From Ficedula albicollis (Eukaryota; Chordata; Aves; Passeriformes; Muscicapidae): 64,000 nt of DNA. Made by a program: the position numbers and the translations under genes. Position 1 is the stretch's first letter, and each line of letters opens with the position of its first letter. The stretch covers positions 3,370,110 to 3,434,109 of the forward strand of contig NC_021680.1 of assembly GCF_000247815.1 (NCBI RefSeq), written 5' to 3'. The notes below the pieces were generated by a model. The model did no database searches. It was not told the DNA's origin and saw only the letters and a list, made by a program, of their open reading frames with translations. Shown piece after piece: positions 13,286-27,625 of this stretch.

Positions 13286-16200
13286 GTAATCTCTTCCTCT
13301 TCTTGGGTCAATGCCTGGACAAAGTGCTGATGTACTTGAGCAGGAGAAAAACCTTCTCTAAGAAGACATGAGCAATGTGAAGAAAAATGCCACCAGACTG
13401 TCTGGAATAAAGGGCTGCTGCTCCAGAATTGTGTTCTCAGGACCAACTCATCACATTTCCCATTGTGGGAAAGTGGTAAATCTAAATCTAGAGCATGTGG
13501 TGAATTGAATCCACGTCATTACATACAATATCCTGTGGAAATTAGCTTTGATTTATTCATTTCTTGATGAGTTTTGCAGTTGTATTAGTTAACACACCAA
13601 AATTGCTGCACTTCTACCTTTAGCTCTTGCTCCAGTGCACACAGATTTGATTCCACACAGGCTGTTTTCAGAACTTGTCTTTTTTGGTTGGGCTCACTGC
13701 ACTAAGTAGAGCAGAAGGTGGATTGGGGGAAAACAAGGGTTCTATGTACTTCTCTGGTCAAAAATAGAAATATTTTTGGGTGTACCACTAAGCTATGGGA
13801 CATACTGAGATCTTTCATGAGAATTCACCTCTCTGTGCTCTTCCACAGGGCACTTGATCTGCTGTGGTGTAGCTCAGTTCCCTGGCATATCTAAAAGCAG
13901 CTATGGTTCACCATCATTCCAGTTTTTGGTGTTCTTACTTCCAAACCAATGTAAGCAACACAAATCACTGGTTTGCTATTTACTCTGCTCAAAACAGTAA
14001 AAAGAAGAAACGAAATAACATCCAAACCAGCCCTGAAAACCAAAAAGTGGTCTTTGGATTATGGACCGTGATGAAACTGGGGAAAAACCAAAATTATAGC
14101 TGCTTGTAAAACTTTAGTCTGTCCCTGTGTGTCAAGTTTCTATTTCTTTCCTGAAGGTCTTTGCATTGTTTGACTGGAAGGTAGTCTGCAGTCTGCCTGG
14201 GCTTCAGGGTTTTTTCTGAATTACTGCTTTTAAAACACCGTTGTACTTTCACTGCCTCTATGAAATTTTCCATGGTGTTTACACTGTGGAGGAGAAAGGA
14301 AAACCAGTGGAATTCAGTATTTCTGCATGCTTAGTTTAGAAACTTTAGGGTTGTCAAGTGTGTTATACACTTAGAGTGTTTTATATATGGTAAATATTAA
14401 CATTTGTTTTAGTTGGAGAAATGAACACTTACTATTTCTGCAGATCTGGCTTTTGGCCTCTGACAGATAATGCAGAAATGCATGAATAAAGCTTAGCTGG
14501 GGAGAGTCTTCATCTGACTTTTCCAGCATCATGCAAGAGCAGAAGCAAGAAAAGCTTAGAGCTTTGTGCTGGCAATCCTTTCAAAAAGACTCAACTGAGG
14601 GGACCTGTCAGTAAGTGAGCACTTACACTCTGACCTCAGGTGGTTCAATACTTATTCACTGACACTCATCCTAAACTTACCCTGGCTGTTCTTTGTTGAC
14701 CTCTTTTGTAAAATCATTATTGTCCCTTGGTTTAGGGTTTTTCCCTATCTGTTTTTCCTCATGACTGTGTTCCCAAAATATTAGTGGCTTTAGGTAGGCT
14801 CTAGGTTTCATACAGGTACCTTCTCTGCTGAAAACTAGTTCTTCATTATAGCTTAAATAACACAACAAAAATCTTAAAAAATTCAGGAGAACTGAGTTTC
14901 AGCCTAATTTTGTATTTCCTGGATGTTAGGGTGTATTTCTCCCTTTGGGAAATGCTGTGTAGTTCTTGTTTGGGATTAAATGCCAAGGCCTTTAAAATAC
15001 AAGCTCTAATTATTGTGTTACTTTCTTTAAACTTTGTTCCACTGTTACTGTTTTTGATGGTGAAATTCCAAGTAACTTTATCTTTAAAGTCACCTTTATC
15101 TTTGTGAACTAATTTTAAGAAAAGAAAATAAAGAAAACTGCTTAGAGAAGCACAGTGTTCTTTTACAGGAAGCAGATGCTGGGCTGATTTCTATGAAGCC
15201 CATAATTATCTAAAATGTTATAGAATAATTAGAGGGCTGTATCAGCTTCTTGCTGCTGTAGTAAACAAAACTAATTTTTAATCCTAGGATTTTTCTTGAC
15301 TCTTAAAATTAACTGTTCTTAATCTTGGAGTATTCCTTGGGAGAGAGGGGGCATGCAGAGATGATTGCAAGATACTTCTGCAACATCTTGGTGGTACCAG
15401 TACAATTCCTAAATGGCTTGATGGCATTTGCACTCCACATTCATGCAAATATGTACTCTGCTGAAATATTGAAGGCAAGGACTAAGTTTTTAATTAAATA
15501 TTACAAGTAACAAGTCAGTCTTTAATAGTCTTGAGTATTTTTCTCTTTGATAATCTGAGAAATTATGTGTCTTTAAGATGCAAGTGTTGGTGCACAGCTG
15601 ACCTGGGATGAGAATTTTGAGTATGCATGTGAGCTGGTGGGTTTTTCTTCCTTTGAGTTGGTGTTCCTTAATTTTTACATAAAAACTTATTTCTTTAACA
15701 TTCAAAGGTTTTGTTTCACAATTTTGAGTATACTTCTTAGCTTAGTGTTTTTTTGATCCAATACTGCAGTAAGATTAAATAGTTTTTGTTGGAGTTAATA
15801 GATATTTGAAATGGTGCCGCTGAGTAAGCTTTAGAAGGTAATGATTTGAAATTTCTGACATCTTGAGAGATGGGTTTGTATTTTTGTTGGTTTTTTGTTT
15901 GTTTTTCATTTTGTTGTGGGTTTTGTTTGTGGATTTTATTTTTTTCTTTCTTGCCACACGTCCTCTATAACCTTAGGCAATCTGTCCTTCTTACTGTGCT
16001 GTCTTCTGCCTGTGCAGGTAAGATAATGACTAGATTCTTGGAGATTAGGTAGTAATTAGATAGTAATAAAAAAATTAAAAAATAATTGTTTTGAAACAGC
16101 AGTGGCAACAAAAAATGTGTGAAGCCTTTGTAGTAGGTCTTCTCTTTGTTAAAAATACATTGCTTGCTATATAAATCATGTTGTTATTTACATCTTAAAT

Positions 16201-19200
16201 ATCCTCATTCTAGGAGAGTTATTTTCCTCATTTTGATAACTGTTTTTGGAGCAATTTCAGACTTTCTTCTTGCTTCAGCAGATCAACAGATTTAGAAAAT
16301 CATTACTGAGGTGGACATTTTTTAGATAAATGAGTCGTGTTTACAATACCCACATTTGTTTGAGTTCTGTTAATTAGAATACTAAGTGGAAACTAAATCA
16401 TAAGGTTTAAAAGACATTTTTTCTGAAGTCTTGCAGATGCTCTTTTCTATTGAAGTTGTTGAGCTTTAATCAGATTTTCATATATTGCAAGATTACTCAC
16501 GGATAGCCATCTTCTGTTGCCATCTGGTGGCAAAAATAATCCTCTAACAGAAAAAGAAATACAAAAATAATTTAGACTGGTTATTTCAGCTAACACAAAT
16601 GATCTTAGAGACTTCATCAGCTGGCAGGCATTTGGTGGTTTTCAGGGACAAAAACTGGAAAATTTTTGGTACCCACAAATACTTGGTTTTACCAGTGGGT
16701 TTGCCTGGAAGCTTTTGTTTCCTTGATGATGCTCAGTGACATGAGGAAAGATGGAATCCCCTCATTAAGATTGGAAAATGACTCTATATATGCCTATCTT
16801 CATAAAGGTAATGAATTAAAGTGACAGAAGCATCAGTCAGAGTTCACTTTTAGGAGCAAGAAATCTGTTAGTAGTTATTAACTAACAAATCTGAAAGGTA
16901 TTTGAGATGAACAGCAGCCACCACAAACTCATCAAGGGAAATAAGCCTGTCTTATCAGTGCAATAAATTTTTTTATTTCAGAGTAGCAGGCTTGTAAATT
17001 AAGGTCTTGTGGGTATCTTATCTTGGCTACTGTAAAGGTTTTGAAATTATCTTCCTTTTTTTGAAAATGTCATAAGCAATCTTGGGAAACATGATTTAGC
17101 AAGGACTCCTGTAATGTGGATGCACAGCTGTTTACTGAGTGGAAGGGACACCCCTCCAGGTTGTGTTCAGTGTTTTGTATTACTGATGAGATGACAGAAT
17201 GGAGTGTGTTTATTAAGTTGGTATTTGGCAAATACAAGCAAGAATATGAAAAATGCTGGTGGGCAGAACTGGAATTCAAATTGCTTACAAAAGAAGAGAA
17301 ATATCTCCAAAGTACGAATCAAATCAGCTGGGGTATGATTTTTTTTCCTGTACTGAAAGGCTGGTATTTGAGAAAAAGGTTGGCTTTCAGAAAAGGGCCT
17401 GGTGCTCACAGTGGGTCTCTGACAGAGCATCACTCCCTGATGTCGTGCTGTTGTAAAATACAGAAGTAAACATTTGTACAAGATGCATCACAGAAATGCA
17501 GTCTTACAAGGTTCTGCTTTTTCTCAGTCCTGAGAAGGAGAGAGCTCTGCTGAGAGCTCTGCCTCTGTAAATTTAGGGAAAAATGCCTGGAGGAGGGTTG
17601 TGTGAGGGCTTGGAACTATAGAAAGCATCATCCATAGGAAAAGGTCGAAAGAACAGAGAGAAATTCCTACAAACAAAAACTTTCAAGGTTGTAGAGTATT
17701 ACTGCATCCAAAAAAATGCTTTTCCTCCTCTGGTACAAGTGTCTACCCTTCTAATGAACCATTTCACTGGTTCCCAAAAGCTTGACCTGCTATCTTGTAG
17801 ATACTTTCATCAGATCTACACTGTTTTCCACGTTTAATATCTTCTGCTATGATATTCTCTGCTATGTAATTCTCTGCATTGCCAGGATTTTCTGTTTTGT
17901 CTTCAGGAAATACCAGGGAACTTCTATTTCTTGTAGCCTTTCTGCTTGAAGGTTACCAGTGGAATAACTTAGTTTGTTAGAAAAGCTACAGAAATGGCAA
18001 AGCAGGAGAGGGATTGTAGATTGGGTAGGACAACAAGGGCTTTTGATACTTCCTCCTTTTTCAAGGAAGGACCATTGAATGATTTGCTATGGTCCACATT
18101 CACTTAAATGCATTTACTTTGTTCAGAAAAAGCTGTCCATCATCAAAGAAAAAGTGAAGTGTTTTGGTTAATGATGTTTGTTTGTTTTAAAAGCACCCTC
18201 TTGAAATCAGTCTTTTGGAAAGAGATCTGAGGCTTTGGGAGATGCTTTATTGAAGGTAAAAAGTGTTATTGCTTGAGTGCTATCTCCCCATGGGGCTGGC
18301 AGATAGAAGGTGCAGTAATAGCAGATATTCCTCCTCTGCTGCAAATGTTTAAAATGTTTGCTACAGGCCTACAATTTAATGAACCACCTTTTTGGAACAC
18401 TTTCAATCCCTTTTGAGTACTCTACACTGGATACTGCCACCGACTTGGAGCAGCTCTGCTTGAAATCAGTTTGGGAGCCATTCTGAATCCAGGTCTCGGT
18501 GAATTCCTGACCTCTAGTAACAGATTGTTCTGTACAGAGTAAAATCCTTGTGTAAGCTCTTGGGCTCAGCCTGATGTGGATCAAAGATATTTTCCAAAGC
18601 ATCTCTGATGTATTCCTAAGGGCTGATCCTTGTCACTTGGCTCTCTTTAGCTTAGAGACAAATTTATGAACTATCTCAAGTGTTTATATAATTTAAATAG
18701 TTTGAGAACAGCAATGGCTGTTTAACACTCATAACAATATATCATTGTGCTAGATTAAATCATAAAGGCATAGGGAGATATAACTGACAGGAAAAATAAG
18801 GAGCATTTAAAAAGATGAGATACCATATCACTTGTTTCCATGATTTGTCTAATTTAATCAAAACTGAAGAGATAATTAATCACTTGTGGATGCACTGAAG
18901 GAACTGTTTTAATTCTGTGTTATCTAAGATGCTTTTAATAAGTCTGAGGGACAAAGAAGTTATTTTACATACAAGGACTGTTTAAATTTTGTATCCAATT
19001 GTTCTTTTTCTTAATGTAACTTCAGTTTTATACAAAAAATACATGTCTGAAAGCTAGACATCAGTCAGGATCTCTTTTTCTTCTCTGGCTTTGTGTCCAT
19101 TCCCACAAAAATGTAAATAAAACATTTTCTTAGTGTTCTTCTGTGCATGAAAGCTGGAAAGGGAAGGTTGCATAAAGCATGTGCTTCTCCAGCCTGGCTG

Positions 19201-21272
19201 AAGGCATCACTGCCAAGGACAGGCTGAGGGCTGAAAGGAGCAGAACAAAGCACTGCTTGTCCCTTGGAATTCTTATTCTTGGCACCACAGGTTAGGAGCC
19301 ACCGTGGAGTTTATTCCTTCAGCACTGCTGGCACCACAGGTGGCACCAGGAGCAAGGAGTTTTGAGAAATATTAACCCAGCTAAAAAGCAGCAAACGTTT
19401 TTATTTGGATTGCTTTGAAGCCTTGTCAGATAGTGAATCTGTTACTGAGTGTGAAGTGGGACAAAGAGAGAATCCTTTGTTACCAAGTCAACTGATTATA
19501 GCTGGGCACCAACTATTAATTACTGGATTTAGAAATCATTTCCTGAGAAAATCTGATGGCCCACTGGAAAAAAAAATAACTAAGAAGAATATGTATGTTT
19601 TATATGTGAAGTGGGATAAAATATGAACCACTTGTCAGCTCTTTTTTTCATTGGGTATCTATTTGCCAAACTTGAGATGAGAAATTTTACAAATGTAAAT
19701 TCTCAACTGAGGTATTTTATTTTGTGCACTGTGTTATTTTTCTTTTTGAAATATTTGAGTGTTCTCTGGGTTTTTTTTAATAAACAAAACTCCTGTTCAT
19801 TGTCATTTTGCTGCTGGAGCTGAAAAAAGGATATAAAATAAGGTGCTTTTTTGTTAGGTGCTCTCTTGTTTTTAAAATAAGCAATGTATTTTTTGTCTGA
19901 ACAAGGGTGAGTTTCTCTGTTCCTCACACACTGAATCTGGAGGGATTATGGTATTGTAGCACAGACAGGTGGGTATTTGGTGTTTTCCCCTCCACTCTAT
20001 CCTTTTCTTCTGTCAGTTTGCTTTAAGTATTTATTGTAGTTTTGACTATTTATTACTTCTGATTTTTTTGACAACTCTGTCAGTAATAGTAACAAAATGA
20101 CTCTGTGAATCAGGCTTCAGTACTTACACATAAGATCCTCTTTTAATCCATATTCTCACATTTGGTGTTCTCAGCTGCTGTTCTTTGCACTGGTTATGGT
20201 GGGCTTGTTACCAAGTAACATTTTCTGGGAAGAAACTTCTAAAGGGAACTTGGAGATCAGGCCTGGATTGCAGGATGAAATGAACTGGAATGTGCACTAG
20301 TCTTTTCAGCCTTTCTCCAGTGCTACTGCTCAGACCTGCTGGGAACAGGCTGTGAGCTGGTGTCTGGAATTACTGTTTGTGTCTTTATTTCTGATGGCAG
20401 CCTTGCTATGGAGATAAACTTTTGTGTTTTGGTTTGAAGGAAGAAGCTCCAGTTTTGAAATCCTGGGATGTGTTTTTGGTCACACAGGCAACTAAAAGGT
20501 TGCAATAACAAGTATCAGTATTTGGATTAAAAAATCAAAACAGGGACTCAGTGTCAAGTTTGGGTATAACAAATTATCTGTCTCTGATTTCTAGTCAGTG
20601 GTCTTCTAAGGTAAAACAACAACTTGCATGATATTAAAGACTTGGGAATTATTTGGGTTCTCCCACTTTAGCAAAATCACTGCTATTTCTGTAGACACTT
20701 TTGCAAACTTGTAAACATGATTCATATTTAGACTACAGGAAACTTCTAGGAAATGAGAAGCTGTGTTAAAAACATTACAGTGTTTTTAAGTGATCTTATT
20801 TTAATTTTGATCTTGTAAAAATTTACAGAATTCCTTTACTAAATTAATCTGTAACATGGGATGTTAATTTTTGAAGCAAATGCTAAAAGTCTTTAATGGT
20901 GCAGAATTTGAGTTACTTTTCCACTTAGGATATATTACAGGCAAATAAGATCAGGTGAAAACTCAGAATCTCATTCTTAATCTGTTCCCTATTCTATTAC
21001 TGTAAATGGCATCTAATTGAACCATTCACATTCTTCCAGAAGATGATGTGCTAAAGATAGGAGCAGTAAATCATATCCAGTTAACTTGACTTTTAACTGA
21101 GCCTTTCTTGTTGAGGGCTGGCTTTCATATGTGCAGTCACAATAACACTTTCCTGATAGCCACGATGACCAGCTTCTGTGCCCACACATCTGAAGAACAC
21201 TGGGGGCTTGAAAGTGGGTGTGCAAGTCAATGAGCATGTGAAATACAGAGTTGTTATTGATATTCCTGACAG
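13286..21272 (+). other. DNM3: DNM3 intron 2
   Basis: About 8 kb without recognisable coding sequence or transposon. The only marked features are a candidate CTCF-like palindrome at 16,516-16,532 and the start of the exon-3 tandem duplication at 20,319. The rest is AT-rich intron in which I see nothing specific. Confidence 0.85.
16516..16532 (-). promoter_or_regulatory. Candidate CTCF-core match / 17-bp palindrome
   Basis: TTGCCATCTGGTGGCAA has palindromic arms TTGCCA and TGGCAA around TCTGG. The bases GCCATCTGGTGG (16,519-16,530) match the reverse complement of the CTCF core CCASYAGRKGGC at every position. A 12-base degenerate match occurs by chance fairly often, so this is only a candidate. 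Confidence 0.3.
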
Positions 21273-21422
21273 AGTATGCTGAATTTCTACACTGCAAAGG
21301 GAAGAAGTTTACTGATTTTGATGAAGTTCGTCAGGAAATTGAAGTAGAAACAGATAGAGTAACAGGAATGAACAAAGGCATTTCTTCAGTTCCTATCAAT
21401 TTAAGAATATATTCTCCACATG
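21273..21422 (+). CDS. DNM3: DNM3 exon 3, first copy (GTPase domain)
   Basis: This 150-bp exon lies between TTCCTGACAG and GTAAGTG. It reads [20 protein letters not shown], then [19 protein letters not shown] and [11 protein letters not shown], about residues 79 to 128 of the dynamin G domain. The first codon is split with exon 2 and the last with exon 4, so the exon is phase-symmetric and its length is a multiple of three. That matters because a second complete copy lies 1,200 bp downstream: including both would keep the frame while doubling 50 residues inside the folded GTPase domain. Normal splicing should use only one copy. Confidence 0.95.
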
Positions 21423-21453
21423 GTAAGTGAAATCATTCTACTTTACACTTATG

Positions 21454-21518
21454 GTTCCTATCAATTTAAGAATATATTCTCCACACGGTAAGTGAAATCA
21501 TTCTACTTTACACTTACA
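21454..21518 (+). pseudogene. Orphan 65-bp fragment: exon 3 tail with a spare splice donor
   Basis: This repeats 21,389-21,453: the last 34 bases of exon 3, a GTAAGT donor (at 21,488) and 31 bases of intron. It has no acceptor and is not a complete exon. Relative to the full copies it shows CACACGG for CACATGG, a synonymous His codon change. Use of this donor from the first exon copy would add 65 bases, shift the frame and read an in-frame stop soon. Confidence 0.8.
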
Positions 21519-22472
21519 AGTGCTACTGCTCAGACCTGCTGGGAACAGGCTGTGAGCTGGTGTCTGGAATTACTGTTTGTGTCTTTATTTCTGATGGCAG
21601 CCTTGCTATGGAGATAAACTTTTGTGTTTTGGTTTGAAGGAAGAAGCTCCAGTTTTGAAATCCTGGGATGTGTTTTTGGTCACACAGGCAACTAAAAGGT
21701 TGCAATAACAAGTATCAGTATTTGGATTAAAAAATCAAAACAGGGACTCAGTGTCAAGTTTGGGTATAACAAATTATCTGTCTCTGATTTCTAGTCAGTG
21801 GTCTTCTAAGGTAAAACAACAACTTGCATGATATTAAAGACTTGGGAATTATTTGGGTTCTCCCACTTTAGCAAAATCACTGCTATTTCTGTAGACACTT
21901 TTGCAAACTTGTAAACATGATTCATATTTAGACTACAGGAAACTTCTAGGAAATGAGAAGCTGTGTTAAAAACATTACAGTGTTTTTAAGTGATCTTATT
22001 TTAATTTTGATCTTGTAAAAATTTACAGAATTCCTTTACTAAATTAATCTGTAACATGGGATGTTAATTTTTGAAGCAAATGCTAAAAGTCTTTAATGGT
22101 GCAGAATTTGAGTTACTTTTCCACTTAGGATATATTACAGGCAAATAAGATCAGGTGAAAACTCAGAATCTCATTCTTAATCTGTTCCCTATTCTATTAC
22201 TGTAAATGGCATCTAATTGAACCATTCACATTCTTCCAGAAGATGATGTGCTAAAGATAGGAGCAGTAAATCATATCCAGTTAACTTGACTTTTAACTGA
22301 GCCTTTCTTGTTGAGGGCTGGCTTTCATATGTGCAGTCACAATAACACTTTCCTGATAGCCACGATGACCAGCTTCTGTGCCCACACATCTGAAGAACAC
22401 TGGGGGCTTGAAAGTGGGTGTGCAAGTCAATGAGCATGTGAAATACAGAGTTGTTATTGATATTCCTGACAG

Positions 22473-22622
22473 AGTATGCTGAATTTCTACACTGCAAAGG
22501 GAAGAAGTTTACTGATTTTGATGAAGTTCGTCAGGAAATTGAAGTAGAAACAGATAGAGTAACAGGAATGAACAAAGGCATTTCTTCAGTTCCTATCAAT
22601 TTAAGAATATATTCTCCACATG
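22473..22622 (+). CDS. DNM3: DNM3 exon 3, second (duplicate) copy
   Basis: This has the same 150 bases as the exon at 21,273, with the same acceptor (CCTGACAG) and donor (GTAAGTG) and an intact reading frame. In sequence terms both copies are equally good exons. This one is followed by unique intron 3 and the other is preceded by unique intron 2. If the duplication is an assembly error, these are the same exon. If real, either copy could be used, and mutually exclusive or single use is needed to give a normal protein. Confidence 0.85.
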
Positions 22623-23969
22623 GTAAGTGAAATCATTCTACTTTACACTTATGTCATATAAATATATTATGTAGCTCTGTCTGTGTAGCCATCACCTTTT
22701 GTATCTGTTCTATTGCCTGATCTTCTGGGCTGGAAAAGGTTTGAGGCTGACTTAGTAAAGACCAGTAAAGGGACTTAATAACAGAACTTCTTTTTGTCAC
22801 TCTCCAGAGGAATTCCCTGATCTAGAAAGTCTCTGTGTCTCCCTGCCTGACTGGAAATTTATTGTTTGCTGTCGCTAAAAATATAGTCAGACAATAATAG
22901 TGTTTGAAGTTGCTTTTTGTTGAAGACCCCCTGTGTATATCAAAGTTGGTTCCTCTGGTTGCCATCTGCCCGGTTTAATGAAGACAATCTAGAGAAAATG
23001 TTTTCCATTCAATCTGTCTTTGATATAGGACTAAAGTGGTGTGTTTGGCTGAAGCATGTGATTTCTCTAACTGCAGAGAAGCTCAACTGAATCCCCTGCC
23101 TCAAAGTTTGTTTGTTGAACATGCTGACTCCAGGAAAAAGTGAAAATTTCCTACCTATTGCTCTTGCTTTGCTTTACTAGGATCAGTCTTTTAGTTCAGC
23201 CGTGTTGTCTGTATTAACCAGACTCCAGATACACTTCTGGTGTTTCCTTCCTAGGAATTGTGATTTTCTCATTTGTCTAAAGGATGCCCTGTTACTCCAG
23301 TAGCAGGATGCTTATCCCAAACCAGGATGCCTCTGGTTGGCACTGTGGCCTTTACTGGGGAAATCATACCACAGCAAACCAGGTTTTCTTAATGGATTAT
23401 TTTTTTCAGTTTTCTAACTTTTCTGAAGATGTTACAGATTAAAAAAAAAACAAGAAAACCCCAAACCAACAACATATCCCCAAAGCCCTTTAACAACAGT
23501 TTTGCTCTATATTTTAGGCTAACTATTGATTGTTTTTTGGGAATTTCTTAATTGGAGACATGGTTGAAAACATGGTCAGAGAAACACTATATTAAAAAAA
23601 TTCATATAATTGTTTTGATTTATTTGGAGGATGCAATTAGAGCGATCTGTTGCCTGTTCTCCTGTTGTTGGACAAAGCTCAGAAAGCTATTTAATTTGTC
23701 TTAGAGCCCTCAAGGATATTTGATACAAGTATAATTTTATACCAGTTACAGTATTTCAAATATTAAATAGTACTAATAAATCCAGAGATGTAAAACCAAT
23801 GGAGAAACAAGTCTTTGCAGATTGTCAGGCATTTTGCTTGAACTGTTGACATATTGATCTGCCTGTGAAGGGGTTTTATGTGACCAAAACTTGTCTACAG
23901 CCATAGGTGTGTTGACTTCTGTCACGTGTGGTGTGCTAACCAGTTTTATGATCCATGTTGTCCATGTAG
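22623..23969 (+). other. DNM3: DNM3 intron 3
   Basis: About 1.3 kb after the second exon 3 copy. The first 31 bases belong to the duplication. The rest is AT-rich unique sequence with an A-rich stretch near 23,440 and nothing else that I can identify. Confidence 0.85.
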
Positions 23970-24173
23970 TCTTAAGCCTGACCCTGATTGATTTGCCGGG
24001 AATCACTAAAGTGCCAGTGGGGGATCAGCCTCCAGATATTGAGCAGCAGATCAGAGACATGATAATGCAGTTCATCTCTCGGGAGAACTGCCTGATCCTG
24101 GCTGTGACTCCAGCTAACACTGACCTGGCCAACTCAGATGCCCTGAAGCTGGCAAAGGAAGTGGACCCTCAGG
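23970..24173 (+). CDS. DNM3: DNM3 exon 4 (GTPase domain, DLPG motif)
   Basis: This 204-bp exon lies between CCATGTAG and GTAAGC. It reads [20 protein letters not shown], then [39 protein letters not shown] and KLAKEVDPQ, about residues 129 to 197. DLPG (136-139) is the G3/switch II motif that senses the gamma-phosphate. LAVTPAN is the central beta strand of the G domain. The first and last codons are split, in agreement with exons 3 and 5. The sequence is close to all vertebrate dynamins and shows no frame damage. Confidence 0.97.
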
Positions 24174-25897
<1,724 letters not shown>

Positions 25898-26147
25898 TAA
25901 AAACTGTATTAAAATGAAGCTGGTCACTGAACCTCACTCATTCTTTGCTGCTTTCAGTGTTTTTAATTTGCACAAGGTAAAAACAAAGCTGTGTATTACA
26001 TGTAGCATACAAAAGCTTGCTGTGAGCTGTAGTTTCTGATTTTTACTGGCAGTTCTGCTCTCCCCTGTTCTTTAGAATACTGAATATGAACATCAGAAAT
26101 AAGATTTGTTTCCCTCCCTGGAAGTATACCATCCTGTTCCTCAATTG

Positions 26148-26248
26148 TTACATTTAACTTATCAGGTGTTTTTGGCATTGCTACAAGTTTGACTCGATTA
26201 CATTTAACTTATCAGGTGTTTTTGGCATTCCTACAAGTTTGGCTCGGT
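26148..26248. repeat. Two-copy tandem repeat, 50-bp unit
   Basis: TTACATTTAACTTATCAGG... is repeated head to tail at 26,148 and 26,198. The copies differ at three or so bases (CATTGCTAC versus CATTCCTAC, TTTGACTCG versus TTTGGCTCG). Confidence 0.92.
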
Positions 26249-27324
26249 ACTGTTTTTTCCAGCTCACTGTCAAATTGCAGCTTTTCATCTGGAATAGACA
26301 AAGACCAGGTCAGCCTGGCTTTGGACAGCAGCTGGAAACAGCTGGAATGTTCCTGATTAAAGTAGAAAACTAAGTGGCTGATCTGCTTAATTTTTTGCTA
26401 CAGTGACTTTGCAGCTGTAATTTGACAGCCAGGCTATGGAATGCTCTGGGCTCACTCAAAAAGGCTACTGATGCCATTTATTTGTGCCTCAGGGCCAAAG
26501 TCTTCATCAGGATGCAAGAACTTGCTTGTACTCTGCGTTTTTATCAGTGTTTAGAATGTTTTGCCTTGTTTTACATCTTAAAATGTAGTCCATGTGTCTT
26601 AGTTTTGAGACTGAAACACAAGCTGCACATACCTTTCAAGTGTCTTGACTGTCCTGACTCACATTGCTTTATATGCTGTTAACTTTTTTGAGAGTTATTG
26701 CCTACTTCAGTAGGAGCTGCTGGTCATCTGTTGCTTGTACTGTGTGTAGAATGTTAGATATGGGAAGATCTACATAAATTCTGTCCTCAAGATATTGGGG
26801 ACCCTATTGTGGTTTCAGGTAAAATTTCAGTTTGTCTCCACAAGGTGGTGCTCCAGGGAAACTCCAGCTTTAGATTTTGTGCCTGTCAGTCTACTGAGCA
26901 GCTTTAAACTTGAGTTTATATATTGATATAAGACAGCTTAAATGTATAGCTTGTCTGGCTGGGGTTGGGAGGAGAGTTTGGGGCAGAGTGGAAGAAGTGC
27001 AGTTTGCTTTTAATTAAGGAATGTGTACAACACCTGAGAAATTTACAGCACAGGTAAGTCATGGACAGTGCTGTCCTAACACATTAAAACATATATATAT
27101 GTGTGTAAAAACATGCTGTGGGTGCTCAGAATCCCTTTCTTCCCCACATTGCCTTGTGGCTGTAGCATAAAGGAGTTGCTGTGCTGAGCGAGTACGTAGG
27201 GAATTGTGAAACACCCTTAAGAAAAGCAGCAAAATGGGACTGTGGCATCAGCACTGGGAGATGAAGAGTAATTTTAAATTACCTATGTCATGTGTGTAAC
27301 TTTTTCAGGTGTAACTAAACAGGT

Positions 27325-27447
27325 GTGTAGTAACAGGGCTCAGTGAGTGAGAGGATGAAGGAATTTTTTGAGCCTCTTTACAGTAGTGTAGTAACAGGGC
27401 TCAGTGAGTGAGAGGATGAGGGATTTTTTTTAGCCTCTTTACAGTTT
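27325..27447. repeat. Two-copy tandem repeat, 61-bp unit
   Basis: GTGTAGTAACAGGGCTCAGT... begins at 27,325 and again at 27,386. A few differences lie around the T-run (AAGGAATTTTTTGAG versus GAGGGATTTTTTTTAG). Confidence 0.92.
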
Positions 27448-27625
27448 GTGTGCACCAGGAATACTGGATTGTTCTTTAACAGTCTTCATTGCATCAGAGA
27501 TCAAAAGGAACTGCTCTGGTAAACTAGCACAGGTCATGGCTGATATGGTTGGCAGTCAGAAGGAAATGGTTGTGCTCATGCTTTCATCTTTTAACAGTAT
27601 AAAGAGATTTTTATTTGCCTTTTAG

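Larger units (their letters stand above)
20319..22653 (+). repeat. 1.2-kb tandem duplication containing exon 3
   Basis: Copy 1 is 20,319-21,453 and copy 2 is 21,519-22,653 (offset 1,200). I see no difference between them by eye, and the open frames they contain translate identically. Between them, 21,454-21,518 is an additional 65-bp copy of the unit's tail (end of exon 3, donor site, start of intron 3) with one visible C/T change in the exon part. The left and right junctions share AGTGCTACT, a short microhomology. Each long copy holds a complete exon 3 with splice sites. It may be a very recent real duplication or a false duplication from haplotype or overlap error. Confidence 0.96.

Noticed and set aside
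20323..22497. Minus-strand open frames repeated at 1,200-bp distance
   Set aside because: They are shadows of the tandem duplication, partly overlapping exon 3 in antisense; no homology recognised.
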